Source of the DNA: Eucalyptus grandis
Taxonomy: Eukaryota > Streptophyta > Magnoliopsida > Myrtales > Myrtaceae
NCBI RefSeq assembly: GCF_016545825.1
Contig: NC_052615.1
Location: 36,729,516 to 36,793,515, forward strand
Length of the DNA stretch: 64,000 nucleotides
Direction: 5' to 3'
In this document: piece after piece, positions 16,267 to 28,544 of the stretch
Position numbering within the stretch: position 1 is the stretch's first letter
Layout of the letters: each line of letters starts with the position of its first letter
Translations under genes and position numbers: made by a program
The notes under the pieces: model-generated
Seen by the model: only the letters and a program-made list of their open reading frames with translations
The model's database searches: none
Told to the model about the DNA's origin: nothing

Positions 16267-16806
16267 AGGAAAATTTCAATTTAGGGCCCAAAGTGCCTTT
16301 ATCTTCTCAAATAAAGGCCTAAAGTGATTATGTCAATCTCAAAGAATAGCTTGAAATGGTTATACCTATTTCAAATAAGAGCCTAATCTCACCGGCTCAT
16401 CAGGTGGCAAAACATTCGACCAATCAAGGATATTTTCATCCAAACACAATTTAAATTTAAACTAAATTAGATTAAAAAAAAAAGATGAACACGCAAGGCT
16501 CCCTCCCAGCTCCGTCCCACCTAGGGTTGTTGCCCCATCAAATTAGGCACCTCCAACAAATGTTAAGTTTAGATTGGAGACTAAAACTCGCCTCCATGAA
16601 GTCATAATTTCGAGTAATAGAAAATCGGGATACCGCCCATCAAAGATTGACATGACTACTTTTTTACTATTATTTGAAATAAATTTCACTTCAAATTCTT
16701 ATTTGAAAAAACGATGACACTTGGGACTTTTATTTAAAATAACGGTCACTTCGAGCCCTTATTTGAGAAAGCGATGACACTTTTGACTCTTGTTTGGAAT
16801 TTTCCC
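16267..16806. mobile_element. Mutator-like MITE, 540 bp
   Basis: The left end AGGAAAATTTCAATT and the reverse complement of the right end, GGGAAAATTCCAAAC, begin long imperfect inverted repeats. These contain 'TCTCAAATAAGG' and 'AAGTGATTATG'-type words on both arms. The flanks TTAATCTAT (16258-16266) and TTAATCCGT (16807-16815) match at 7 of 9 positions, fitting an aged 9-bp target duplication. No transposase is present. Confidence 0.72.
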
Positions 16807-16815
16807 TTAATCCGT

Positions 16816-18131
16816 AAATTTGGTCCACAATATAGAATATAACTAGGTTTCTTCGAAATTCATTTTTTGACAAAACTAATTTTTATAGAAGTAAATCTAA
16901 AAATAAAGAGAAAACACAATGCATTTAACATATATGGGATATTCTTAGTTATGGTAATGAGATCCTACATAGGAATAGAAAAACTAACAAAAAGGAAAAT
17001 AAATAAATTGAGGACACCACTTTAAATTACAATTGAATAATTAAAGGCAACTTTGTCATTTTAATGAAAATAGGGTGCACTTTTTCATATAAGTTTGGGT
17101 TAGGCAGGTGGGATAAAATTTATCATATCTTACATTTGGTGTCTGCTCAAGATAGGATAAAGTCATATGCAAGAAAAATATAGGTCGGATAAAATTATCA
17201 TCAAGAGAAAGTGAGATAAAGATGGATATAATTTATAATATCCATAATAGGAAAGTTATTTTCCTCAAAGAACAAACTTATTAAATTAATAAAATTAAAA
17301 TAATGTTTCAATATAAATCATATCTGAATTTTAACATAAAAATTCAAAATAGCAAATAATAAAAATTTATTTTTTTAATTTAATCTATTTTTATTTACAT
17401 ATTCGACTCTAATTCTATCTTATGATATAAATTCAATATGTATTTATATTTAGTACATATTTTGGGTATTTTTGTATTATATATATATATATATATATAT
17501 ATTAGTACAATTTACTATTTAATAAAATTTTATTAGAGAATGATGGAAGAGAAAAAAAGAAATAAAAAAGAAAATAATTATAAAAAGAGAGGAAAAAGAA
17601 AATAAAAACAAATTAGGCTATAATGTTGCGAAAGATTTTTACCATCTCCGTTTGTAAACTTTTATGTTCATTTTCATTTATATGTCATTCATACCAAAAA
17701 AGTATATGATGTGATGTACATATATTCGACTTTATTATTGTGATTCACCAAATAATTGATAAAATATAGCAAAATCTCTAGATTTCATATTATATCCTAT
17801 TAAATCCTATTTTGATTAGAAATTCGGACAATCAGATATAGTCTGAATGGTGAAAATAGCATTATCAAAAAATAAAACCCTCTTGTTTAACTCGTATTGA
17901 CTTGAAAATGGAATGAATGTTGCTTATTTTCATTAGAAAATGAGTTGGACGGTCCTACTTCTTTCTTTACTCTTCTCCCTAGGATGTTTTGAGTACATAG
18001 CTCAATAATCCTTCCGTTGAGGATATATTTCCTCAAAGGGGAATAGTGGATTAAATATATGGGCCACCGTCGCCGGCCAACCACTTTAACACCATAATGC
18101 TTTACTTCCAAGAATTGGTCTTGCATGTACA
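16816..18131. other. AT-rich intergenic DNA
   Basis: No gene recognised. It contains an (AT)n run at about 17478-17502. A minus-strand 90-aa ORF (17887-18159) has no visible domain. Confidence 0.5.
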
Positions 18132-18136
18132 TTAAG

Positions 18137-19007
18137 GGCTTGTGTTGGCAAAGTGCCAAACAGTGCTTGATTCTGATTTTTTTGTTCCCATAATCGTTTG
18201 GGACAAGAATCGCGTTTGGTAAAATTTTTGTTAGGGAACAAATTTTTTGGAAGGAGCAGATTGGGAAGAAAATTGAGAATTAAAAAAAAAAAAATATATA
18301 TATGATTCTTCGTTTGAGAATCAAAAAAAGAATCAAAACGGTGAAACTCTCATTCTTCCCTTCCGTTGTCCCGCGATTTTTGTCCGCCACCGCCGGCCAC
18401 CGTCCGTTGCCGCCGCCGCCGCCCACCGCTGGTCGCCGGTCCGGTGAGCTCGCCGGAGGCTTGCCAAGCCAAGGTGGTCCGCGAGCCTCGCCCAGCAAGC
18501 CTAGTGGCGAGCCTCGCCCGGCCTCGCCGAGTGGCGGGCGAGGCCGGCCTAGCCACACGGCCATCGGCGAGGCCGAGCCTTGGCGGGCGGGTGAGCCTCG
18601 CCTAGGCGCTAACAAGGCTCAATCGACGAGGTTGGCCGAGGGCCGACCTGGTCGCCGATCTAGCGACCAGCCACATGAAGAAGAAGAAGAAGAAGAAGAA
18701 GAAGAAGAAGAAGAAGAAGAAGAATAGGAAAAAGGGAAAAAAAAAAAAAAAAAAAAAAGAAAAAGAAAAGGAAAAAAGAAAAGAAAAAAGGAAAAAGTAA
18801 AAAAAAATATTTAAAAATCAAAAGAAATTAATTTGGAACACAATCAATTAGCACGGTATCAAATGTAATTCTATTCTAGAATAAAAAAAATTTGGACAGT
18901 TACTAAATGCGTTTTTTTACTCAAAATCAGTTCCCGGAAACAGAATAAAAAATAATCATTTCTAGTCAGAATAAGCTCTTAGGAACAGAATCGTTACCAA
19001 ACTCGCC
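18137..19007. mobile_element. PIF/Harbinger-like MITE with GC-rich core
   Basis: The left end GGCTTGTGTTGGCAA and the reverse complement of the right end, GGCGAGTTTGGTAA, resemble the GGGCCTGTTTGG ends of PIF/Harbinger-derived elements. TTAAG flanks both sides (18132-18136 and 19008-19012), containing the expected TTA. The arms share text about 'GGAACAGAATC/GGAACAAATTT'. The core at 18361-18665 is very GC-rich, built of GCCTCGCC/GGCGAGG words, followed by (GAA)n at about 18677-18724 and a poly-A tract. ORFs over the core are compositional artefacts. Confidence 0.68.
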
Positions 19008-19388
19008 TTAAGTTTCATAGGTTCGAAACTTCACTTAGAACCCGACTCAAGTTTCGAGAAGGGTTTTCGAGACTAACCGGATCAGGTTTGAGTGTGGGTC
19101 AATGGTATTCGAACCGGTCATGCTGCTATTCCTAATGGTTTCAAAATTTCGTTTTGATAATTGGTTTTTCGATACTTCTAATGGGTATGTATAGAATTTG
19201 TGGTAATAGACTCGTTGTTGGACTACTTCTATTAGGATTTGGTGTGAAATCAAAAGCTGAAACGCTAAAACAATAAAAGCAAGAGTAAAAGGGAATATTG
19301 ACTCAAAGAAATGGCCAAAAGCTCTTATTTATGAATCAGACATTGTATAGTATTTAGCATCCTGAATTGGGTTGTAAACATAAGAAAC

Positions 19389-20264
19389 GAGTGTTAGACC
19401 ACCCAAGTGTCAAAACTTGACATGGAGGAACATTTAAGGGTCAAAAGTTCATAAATGTATATTTAAGTGCCAAAATCAAAGAAAAATAGATCATCGAAGT
19501 GCCGACAGCGAAAAATTCCAACTAAAATATTGACATGGCGTTTTTCCGGCTAGACAATGGTAAAACGATGTCATTTTGCTTACTAACGTGGTTAGATAAG
19601 CCGAAAACAACGTTATTTGTCTCAAATTTGAATTTTGCTATAAATATTAATTAAACTAAATTTAAAGAAGAAGAAGAAGATTGCAAAACACTTTGGTGAG
19701 AGCTGCAAGTCCTCACCGTGGCCTCCCCACCATCGCCGAGAAGGACCAAGGCTTGGCAATCCTGACCGATCGGTGGCAAGGGCTTACAAGCCCTCACCTA
19801 GATTTAGGGCGAAGGTCACAACCCTCCCCCAAATTGTGCAAGGATCATCAGCCCTCCCCTAGCGAAGCCAAGGTCTGTTGTCAACCCTCCCCCACCCTCC
19901 CGGCAATGGTGGCGATGAGAGCTTGCCCAGCCCTCGCTGAGGTGTTCTACAATTCTTTTAAAAAAATATATATAGTTTTAAATTTAATCTAATCAATATT
20001 TGTATTAACATTTCAATAAGAGAAAAAATGATGTTGTTTTGGCTCTTCTTTGTTGACTTAGCTTTCCGATGAGCCACGTAAGTGAGCTAAATTATTAAAA
20101 AATGCCATGTAGGATTTCCGAGATCCTTCACCAGAGTTAGCACTAAAATGCCACAATTTTTTTTTTTTTTTTAACAAAATAGCATTTATGTTTATCTTTC
20201 ATAACTTTTGATACTTAAGTGTCATATCGTGCTAAGTTTTGGCATTTAAGTTATACTTCTACCC
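19389..20264. mobile_element. Mutator-like MITE with GC-rich core, 876 bp
   Basis: The left arm contains CAAGTGTCAAAACTTGACAT and the reverse complement of the right arm contains TAAATGCCAAAACTTAGCAC. The similarity runs for about 70 bp. The flanks ATAAGAAAC (19380-19388) and ATAACAAAC (20265-20273) match at 8 of 9 positions. The core (about 19681-19950) is GC-richer than the arms and carries an open frame of 103 aa without recognisable domains. It could be captured host DNA, but no donor is identifiable here. Confidence 0.75.
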
Positions 20265-20594
20265 ATAACAAACATATTATCAAATGACCAAGTGCAAATA
20301 GAATCTCTAGACTTTGAGTCTAGATAAGAAAGAACGCTCTTACATCTATTCCCTCAAGAAATGGAAATAATCTTAGGGACAAATGGAAACCATGCCTACT
20401 TAGGAGAGAATAATATATTAGGCAATCTTAATTATGGATTTCGGTAAAGTACACCATCAGTATGAACTATTTTTCACACAAATAATCATTAAAAAAAAAC
20501 CCTTGTCTATAAATTCATAGTACCTAAATCTCTGCTTGTGTAATGATTTTTTTTACACTGACGGTGTAAAAATTAAAAGCCTTCATTAAATTAT

Positions 20595-21610
20595 GGGAAA
20601 ATTTCACATAAGAACACAAAGTAGCACTATTTTTTAAAATAAAAATTTGAAGTAGACATTAAGGATCTGAACTGGCTAGATCAATCTCAAATAAGGATTT
20701 CAACTTGTTGACCGGCCAGATATTCTCCGGCGAGCAAGCGACATTTTCAGCAGCCGGAGTAGGGGTATTTTCGTAAAAGAAAAAGGGTATAAGCTAAAAA
20801 TCCCTTTAAAAAAAAAAAAAAAATCAAAGTTGAAGCAAATGTTCCTCACGTTTTTCTTCCTTTTTTCCTTTGAGCACCCAAATTCTCCGTTCGTGGAATA
20901 CGAATTGAAAGCAACAAGAAACCCCAGACTTCATTTCGCGGAGCATGCTTCTTCCTTCGTTTCTTTTCTATCTTCGTTGCTTTCCAAAGAAGAAGACAAA
21001 TCTCAGCAAGGCCCATCCCCTCATTTAGTCAAACCCTCGCCGTGTAACACGGGGCCTCGATTCTCCATCATCCTTTCCCAGCCCAATTCAAGTGTCCTCG
21101 ATTCTCCATCATCTTCTCATTCTGAGGAAGTCCACAAGAAGGCGCAGAGCTTCTGAGGAAGTGTCGCTGCGACAGCGCGGCGACGAAGACAGATTTCGTC
21201 GTTGAAATTGCTGGGCGGCAGGGGATTTGAGGCTGGAGAGCTTGCGCTCAAAGGCTGGGAAAACGAAAAACTTAGGGAAGAAAAAGATTTCTGTTCTTAG
21301 GAATAAAACTTTGGGTTTTTTAAAGTTTTGGATCGAATGAAAACTGTTAGCCCACAATCAGTAAAGCTTTGGGTTCCTTTAAGTTTTCAGGAGTTGTAAT
21401 TTTTTTTAATTTTTTTGACAAAAATATCCATATTCTGATTGCTAGAAATGTCACTTGCTAGCTGATTGAACAACATTTGGTTGGATGGTAAGTTTAGATC
21501 CTTATTTGAGGTTGATCTAGCCATTTCGGAACTTTATTTGAAATAATATACACTTCGTATCCTTATTTGAGAAAATCACTCAACTTTGAATTCTCATTTG
21601 AAATTTTCTC
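20595..21610. mobile_element. Mutator-like element with possible captured core, 1016 bp
   Basis: The left end GGGAAAATTTCAC and the reverse complement of the right end, GAGAAAATTTCAAATG, start long inverted repeats. Both contain GGCTAGATCAA(T/C)CTCAAATAAGGAT. The flanks TTAAATTAT (20586-20594) and ATAAATTAT (21611-21619) match at 8 of 9 positions. The core (20830-21360) has a gene-like base composition and a 108-aa ORF at 20830-21156 rich in serine, with no recognised domain. The arrangement is that of a Pack-MULE, which moves pieces of host genes; this is an inference from structure only. Confidence 0.74.
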
Positions 21611-21619
21611 ATAAATTAT

Positions 21620-22006
21620 TTTCTTATTAGTCATGCTGCCCAAAATTCTTGGGAGGTTTGTGTTTTCTTTAGAATCCTTAAGCCCACATGGCTCAAACGA
21701 TGACCTATTTGCCGCCAGCTATTTGGTTCAGACAAGCCCAAGGTCTAAACATCTTGTAGGAAACTCTATAAAACCCAAACAAGACCTAGGAAGCCCACCT
21801 CAGAAAAGCTCTTCCAGCTAAAGAGAGAAGCAGGGCCTTCCATCCTGGACTTTGCTAAGAATTTCGTCTTTGGACTGTGTTCAGAACTTCAGATCTCGAT
21901 CTCCGCAAGAGTGTAAATAGACCAAGGTATCTCCCGGGGTTCTTACACTTCCCTGATTCCAAAAGCCTAAGGGACCTCTTGCCTGTACTGATCTGAGGTG
22001 GTGGGG
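21620..22006. other. Intergenic DNA next to a LINE fragment
   Basis: Sequence between the Mutator-like element and the LINE fragment. It holds a TATA-like TCTATAAAA near 21761 but no coding signal. It could be the 3' part of the LINE or an unrelated repeat; I cannot tell. Confidence 0.35.
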
Positions 22007-22455
22007 CTAAAGAAATAAGCACTTGTCCAGAAGCTTTACAGCAAACATCAAGTAGCTCTCTTTAAAGGTACTGCAAGATTCTCGCTCAGCATCTAGCAAA
22101 ACGAGAGAGAATTGCCTGCGAATATCAAGGGTGACAATGTAGGACACCCTCTCTTCAGGACTATGCCTTTCACAACATTGTTTATCACTGCATTTTTTGA
22201 CCAAAATAGATAGTACGTCAGCTACAATAATGAAAAGATAAGGGGAAAAGCGATCTTCCAGTTGAACGCCTCTAGAAGGGTCGATGGCTCCAGATTTCGT
22301 TCCATTGATGAGCAAGTTATAGGTCACGGATGTTGCAGAAGGCATAATACACCTTAGCCACTTTTCATCACAGCCCATTTCAAGCAAAACAAGCTAAAAA
22401 ATGTCCCACCCAATTCTGCCATAGTCCTTAATAATGTCCACCTCCAGTTTTGTAA
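22007..22455 (-). pseudogene. LINE (L1-type) reverse transcriptase fragment, inactive
   Basis: The minus strand reads as part of a plant L1-type reverse transcriptase. Upstream of 22387 the text KLEVDIIKDYGRIGWD matches the family pattern KLDMSKAYDRVEWD. It is followed by LLINGTKSGAIDPSRGVQ and FSPYLFIIVADVLS, equivalent to the SRGIRQGDPLSPYLF motif. Farther on the frame slips, and the other frame gives LIFAGNSLSFC where an active enzyme has an FADD box, so the catalytic aspartates are replaced. There is also a stop in the upstream segment. No endonuclease domain, poly-A tail or target duplication was found, so this is a 5'- and 3'-truncated relic. Confidence 0.85.
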
Positions 22456-24540
22456 TTATTGTTCTAATTATAGGTTTTAATGGCTCAGCACAAGTGAAAA
22501 GTTTCTTCAGTTCACGTGTAACCGTTATGTTTCTTCAGGTCATGTCTGATTGGTGCAATTATGGATTAATGACTCGACATGACTCTTGCAGTTTTTGAAT
22601 TTAATATTATTGTTATTAAGGGTTAATGGCTCAACTAATGTGAGCATAACCGACTTGACTCTTCAATTCATCTTCTTTCAATTTTCTGCTGCTGTTTCTA
22701 TTGTCTATAAATAGACATGCTCCTTAGTTCAAAGTCACAACAACGAAAAAACTCTTCAAAGCACTCATCTATCTTTCTCTGTACTCGTTGACTAAGTGTA
22801 TCGGTTTCATTAGCTAAGTGTACCGGTTTTGACAATTGTTTGACATAGTCCTGTTCGTATGATATCTTATAATGCTAATACAAACGAGTTGAAGACGTTA
22901 TATCTTGGAAAGTATTGTTTGTGAAACTGCCATGCAGCAAGAACTAATCGCTTTAAGGAGATTCAGTTAGTTGTATCTTACATCTTATTTATTTTGTTAT
23001 CGCTTTTTCAAAATTATTATTTTTCTAAATACAATAAACAATGTTACATATTTTCCTCCAATATGTAATTATTTTTCCAACAATACTCCCTATTTCTTTC
23101 TCAGTCTCATGTGATTGAATTGCATGTGCATTGATGATATTATCTTGGACCTCTTTACCTTTAAAGAGAAGGAATTTGGAAAGGAGGTAGGAGGTTACGC
23201 AAAGGAGATTCGAGTTTATTAACGATGATTTTTTGAATGATTTAGTGCGCGAACTTGCAAAGGCTCGTAGAACAGAACTGCTCTTCATAATACTATCTAC
23301 ACATATCGACTCACTAATTCCACAAGCTTCCTCGTCTCAATGTTTTAGGTCATACCCGACTCTCTTTTGCATTTCCCACACTCGGAATTTCAGTCCCTAC
23401 ACGATACACAATAATCTCATTCTTTGATGGCTAATCAAACCCATAAAGTACCTCATGAATTAAAACCCACCTATACGTGAGATTATCTCAATTTAATGTT
23501 TCTTCAAACATCAATCGTGCGCCCAACCCACGTACCCGCGTTGCATGTGGTTAAACACGTGTCGATGTATGTGTAAATTGCACTGATGTCCTGAGAAGTG
23601 TTGATACTCTATGACAACTTTTGTGGCTCTGACACGTGTCCAACGTTCTGACACGCGGTTAATACATGTCGCATTTTTCCGACATGTGGTCAACTCTTTT
23701 GATACACTCTGATACGCGAGTCTGAAATTTCGATATGCGATTCTGACACGCATTGAGTCAATTTTAAATCTTTTTAATAAATGAGAAGTCAAAATATAAA
23801 TATATAAAAAATGAAAAATGAAAAAATAATAAAGGGGGAAAAGACTTCTTGTTACATTTGATAGAGAAATATGGATTGTTTTTTATTTTTATCAATTTAT
23901 CGTTAGATGTTAAATTTAATAGTGGAATTTGGATTGCTTCCTCCTTTTTTTCCTATCAAGTTTTATGGATTATTTAAATGGAATATAGTTGAATTTGTCA
24001 AATTGAAACAATATATAATATTAACAAATAGCTTATTATAGCTCTTTTATTATTATTTATTTATTTATGAATTTCGAATCAAATTAATTTAAATAATAAT
24101 TTATCATGTATATATAAAAATATACATTTAATATACAACGTGTCCCAATATATTAAAATTCTTCAATTTTTGAGAAATGACGTGTCGACATTTCGTGTTG
24201 CATGTTGTGTGTCGGTCGGTGCTACTTAGCTGATGTCTAAGTGACGTCTATGTATGGAGAATGGTATCTGTTTGTGAAGATGTTATGAGCAGTTCATGGG
24301 TGACTGTAGAGAGTTTTTTTATTTATTTTTTATTTCCTTTTTTTGGTCAAAGACTGTAGAGAGGTCGAGGGTATTCTTATTGGGAGGAAGCTGGAAACGA
24401 GTTCGATTTTTGTTGACCGATTTGGTCTCCTCCCGCCGATTTTTTATTTTCTTACTAGCAAAGCTAACTTGGCTGATAGCATGTGCATCTCATCTGTCTT
24501 TATAAAAATAAATAAATAAATAAATACGTAAAGCACTAAA
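22456..24540. other. Intergenic DNA with possible LTR and inverted-repeat relics
   Basis: No gene recognised. At 22450-22990 there is LTR-like DNA with repeated 'AATGACTCGACATGACTCTT' words and a TATA-like TCTATAAATAG near 22705, a possible solo LTR without defined ends. At about 23515-24230 GTGTCGAC-rich arms on both sides appear to be imperfect inverted repeats, suggesting another decayed DNA element. Both are weak calls. Confidence 0.3.
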
Positions 24541-26847
24541 CTATTAAACAATCAATGATCTTTCAGCGGGCAAGATGTTCAACATCAGATGCTCGCCCAA
24601 TTGGATTGACATGGAGGGTGGGCGATTTGGTGGCTTGGGTGGGTGGTTGAAGTTTGAATGACAAAGGGCCTTTCTCATGTCCCTTTCTAACCAACTTTAA
24701 TTAACTATTGATTGATTAATTAATTAATTAATTTTCCTTTTTTTCTTGTTGCTTAACAAGTCTTCCACTCAGAGAATTGCGTCCGTTTCTTGACTAAATC
24801 TCGTTGCACCAAACTAAATTGCTCATTATTATTTTTGTTCAAATTATACTAGGTTCATCCGACCATAATGTCAAATGCCGGCTTCGATTGCTGAATTTCC
24901 CTCCTCATGGCTGATTAGTTAGGTCTCATTTGGTGGGGTTCAATCTAAATAATACTATCAATTCTTCATCTGAGTCCACTAAAATAGAAAAGCATATCTA
25001 GAATATTAAGAAATATATGTGTATATTTCATAGTTCTGTGAAATCGCCTTAGTTGTTTTTTTTTTTTTTTTTTTTAATAAATGAGATGAAGAACTTGAAC
25101 ATTCCATAAAATCTCTCAGACAGCCACGAAGAAAAAGTAATCTCATCTTTAGTTTCAAGCTTGAACTACTTCTATCGAAATATCCATCAAAATGTGTGTC
25201 AACTTACTCTAGATGAATGGCTTTTAGATGTACTCAATTGACAAAGATGTGAATTAATACTATAAAAATGAAACATCTCAAATCAAATAAAAAGATGCTC
25301 TTTCATACATAAACTGCAAAATTGAAAGCTTGGAGAAATTATCAAAAAAGTCCTAAACCAATTGGCCCTCGTCATTCTATAGTTGGAAAAAAAGAAAAGA
25401 AAAAAGTAAAAAGAATAGAAAATTTTAAAAATTGTAAAAACTGTCAATGTCAATACTAGTTGACCTATATGGCCTATATGGCATGGCCAACATTGACTAG
25501 ACTGCCATATCAACGATTTTCCAAGCCAAGATTGGCCAAAATGGCTATTTTGATAAATCATCAAAATGCTTAAGACTAAAATGACATAATTGAAATGTTT
25601 ATGACTAAATTGGTAAATAATAAAAAAAAATTAGACTAAATTGACAAATTATTAAAAGATTTTGAACTAAATTGACCAAATTGAAATGTTCATATTAAAT
25701 TGATACAAATGTAATAAATTCAAAACTTATTGAATATTTTTTCCCTGTTATATGTTCTCCCTCCAAACATAGCAAAGATTTTGTTTCTCTTTTTTATTGC
25801 ACAAACAAAGTGTTTTTGTCTATTTCTTAGTTGTTTTAGCCCTTGGTCGTTTGTGAATTTGGGGTTTTATCTTGGTCAATGGAGGCGTTAATGTCGTAAA
25901 AGCTTCAATCAAGTCTCAAGCTCGTAATTGAATTCGTCATGTGTCATTTTTTACGCCTGAATTCTACCAATAAAGCTTGAGACCTTTAAAACCCTATTAT
26001 ATTCACAATCCATTAAAAGAAAACCTTTAAATTCTCAATTGACCAAGGTCAAAACCTTAAGTCCTATTTCTGCATTTGTCCCACGTAATCTAAGGACCAC
26101 AAATGTAATAAGGGCATTTTAGTTATCCACACGTTTTGGGTTTCCTAATTATGGAATTTCCAATCACCGTTCCAATATGGAAGGGGAAAGTGGAGGGTTT
26201 GCCACCTTTCCGATATAGAAGTGGGGAGATGTGAGATAGAGTAAAAGTGTTAAAAGTTAGGATTGACTAAAATAAAAAAAACTATGAAATTTCCGAACCG
26301 GTCCCAAATTTTGCAGGATTTCCAGCAGGCGACCCTCACCCAATGTCATTACCGAAAACCCGACACCTGTCGGCACCTCATTTACATTTTAAAAACGGGT
26401 TGGGCACCCGATATGTCCGCCCCACTCTCGTCCCTATTGCCGCCCATGCCGGGGACAGGAAAGTCAGATGTCCGACCGGTCTTAGGTTGAATCTGTTCTT
26501 AGCATCGAACCAACTAAATTCGTTCTATAGTTGATAGCCTGGAATCACGTGCAGCGAGTACTTAAAACGAAGGCGCTGCTTGCACGGGATCGGATCGTGC
26601 ATTAGTGAGCATAACCAAAATCATCGTCCAACGACCCGGTAGGTCGCCACCAACCTTTCGTATCTGAAAATTCAGTTTGGTGCAATCGTACATTGATGGC
26701 TTTCGAAGGAACAGATCGATTGCTCATCGTGAATGACGGAGGCATGGAGCCGTTTAAATGAACAATGAATATTTTTATGGATAAAAACAGGAGATTTATT
26801 TATTTATTTAGTTTATGTTGAATGCATGATACTCAAGGGAGATTTCT
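24541..26847. other. Intergenic DNA with decayed inverted-repeat elements
   Basis: AT-rich, no gene recognised. At about 25320-25760 one arm of the 'ACTAAATTGACAAATT' type is present, like the element at 14310-15145, apparently truncated on one side. A short palindromic pair, ATCTTGGTCAAT near 25870 and ATTGACCAAGGTC near 26038, suggests a further small element. The block at 26280-26520 is GC-richer but has no recognisable protein. Confidence 0.35.
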
Positions 26848-26856
26848 CCTAGAGTT

Positions 26857-27415
26857 GGAAGAAGAGTACTAAAAGTGTCAAAAGTTATTAATAACGCTCA
26901 CTTTAGTATCAAAAGTTTTCGCCAAATCATTTAAGTGTTAAATTATAGAAAAAAAGATTATTTAAGTGCCATCAACGAGAAATTTAGGAAAAAAAATAAT
27001 ACGTGGCTTTTATAAGTAAAAATTTTATATGACTTGGCATATTATTTAAAAAAATCCAGTCTACATGGCATTTTCGCATGGCATGCTTCGCATTGAAATA
27101 ATGGCTTTTTAATAATGACCGACACTAAAGTGATTACTTTAAATAAAACTTGGCACTCAAAACAATCACTACTTACTATTTTTAAATCAAGTCATTTACG
27201 GTTATGCGCTAATTGGACACTCCGATGAGTCATGCAGGACTGATAAATTTTTTATAATATGGTCATATCAGAATTCCGATGACCTAGATCAAAATTAGTA
27301 TCTAAGTGATCGTTATTTTAAAACGTAGCATTTAAGTGATCCGAAAAAAAAAAAAAACTTTTGACATTAAAGTAAGCATTGTTAATGACTTTTGGCACTT
27401 CGAGTATCCTTTCAC
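26857..27415. mobile_element. Mutator-like MITE with perfect 9-bp target duplication, 559 bp
   Basis: The flanks are the identical 9-mer CCTAGAGTT at 26848-26856 and 27416-27424. The left arm has GTGTCAAAAGTTATTAATAA and the reverse complement of the right arm has GTGCCAAAAGTCATTAACAA; the inverted repeats run for well over 60 bp with 'TTTAGTATCAAAAGTTTT' and its counterpart. The interior has no ORF of note. Confidence 0.85.
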
Positions 27416-27424
27416 CCTAGAGTT

Positions 27425-28540
27425 ATTCAAAATTTTTGCTGATTGTGAATTTGGGTCGGGGACACTAATTAGTGATGCCTGCCTGAAGTTCTAATCACTC
27501 AGTTCAGATCCATGCGGGTTATTCTCCTAAAACAAGTACTTTGAGGTGATTTTCTGATGTATATAACGCTCTCGTTTTGCATAAGACTGAATTCTTGCAT
27601 TTTCAAGGAGTGCAATACTCACGCGTTGTGTTTTTCATTTAATGGTGAGATTTCCGCATCACGGGTATGCTGAAGGCAATGGTTAATTGATGCGAAGATT
27701 ATTAAGATGATGGCCGGAGAGCTGCTCATTATGTAGGTGGTTGATGTTAGATGACAGTGGTAGCAATCTATAGTGTCGTACAGAATTTCTTTAGCCAATG
27801 TTAGAAGTTGAACTTTCTCTTATTGTTCAACGTCGTTCTTGAATTTTTTTCTTTGATCTGATCGTGAACTTTCAAAAATCAATCCACCGTGATGTTTTCT
27901 ATTGAATGCAATGTCATATCATGTTCTTTTTCTCTTTCCACCAAAAGCTTTTATTGAGCTAAATTCGAGAAGTTGAGGGACATGATTCAATAATGGGAAA
28001 AAATTTCAAGAATCGGCTATGTCATTACCATCTCTGAACTATGGTGTTGAAACATTTGTGACTAGTTAGTAGGAAAATGTCTTGAAACATGTTTTGTTAG
28101 GTCCAGTTCTTTGGTTTTTGGTTCGATTTTAATCGAACCGGTTCTGATTCTATCCTAAATTTATAGTTATTCCTGAACATGTCAAAAATACATTTCTTTT
28201 TCTTTGTAACATTGAGAAGAAGAATTATCGCAGCAACAATGGGAGTTACATTGAAATTTAAGAGACCTAATAAATTTGCCAAAAAAAGACGACACAAATT
28301 TTCAGACAAGAAAGGTTAGACTTCGTTAAGATAAAGATTTATATGGTGGAAAATTACCGAAGGGGGGCATGCATAGGACGTCCGCGGCATGAAAATGTCC
28401 GTTGTGAGCCTGCGACCGCCCTTTTGGCGGCGGAGAAATCAAGATTTTGGAAAACTTCAGCTTGCCTATACATAAAAAAAATTAAAGAATTAATGCCACG
28501 AAAATCTCCGAATTTATATGATAATTTTATGTTCCTTTAA
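27425..28540. other. Intergenic DNA, no supported gene
   Basis: AT-rich spacer. Near 28090-28165 a short stretch of GGTTCGATTTT/AACCGGTTCTG words resembles the interior of the hAT-like elements near 59-62 kb, without recognisable ends. Confidence 0.4.
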
Positions 28541-28544
28541 TTTC

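Noticed and set aside
18280..18727. Arg/Pro/Gly-rich ORFs in several frames
   Set aside because: Artefacts of the GC-rich core and (GAA)n tract of a MITE; every frame is open for compositional reasons.
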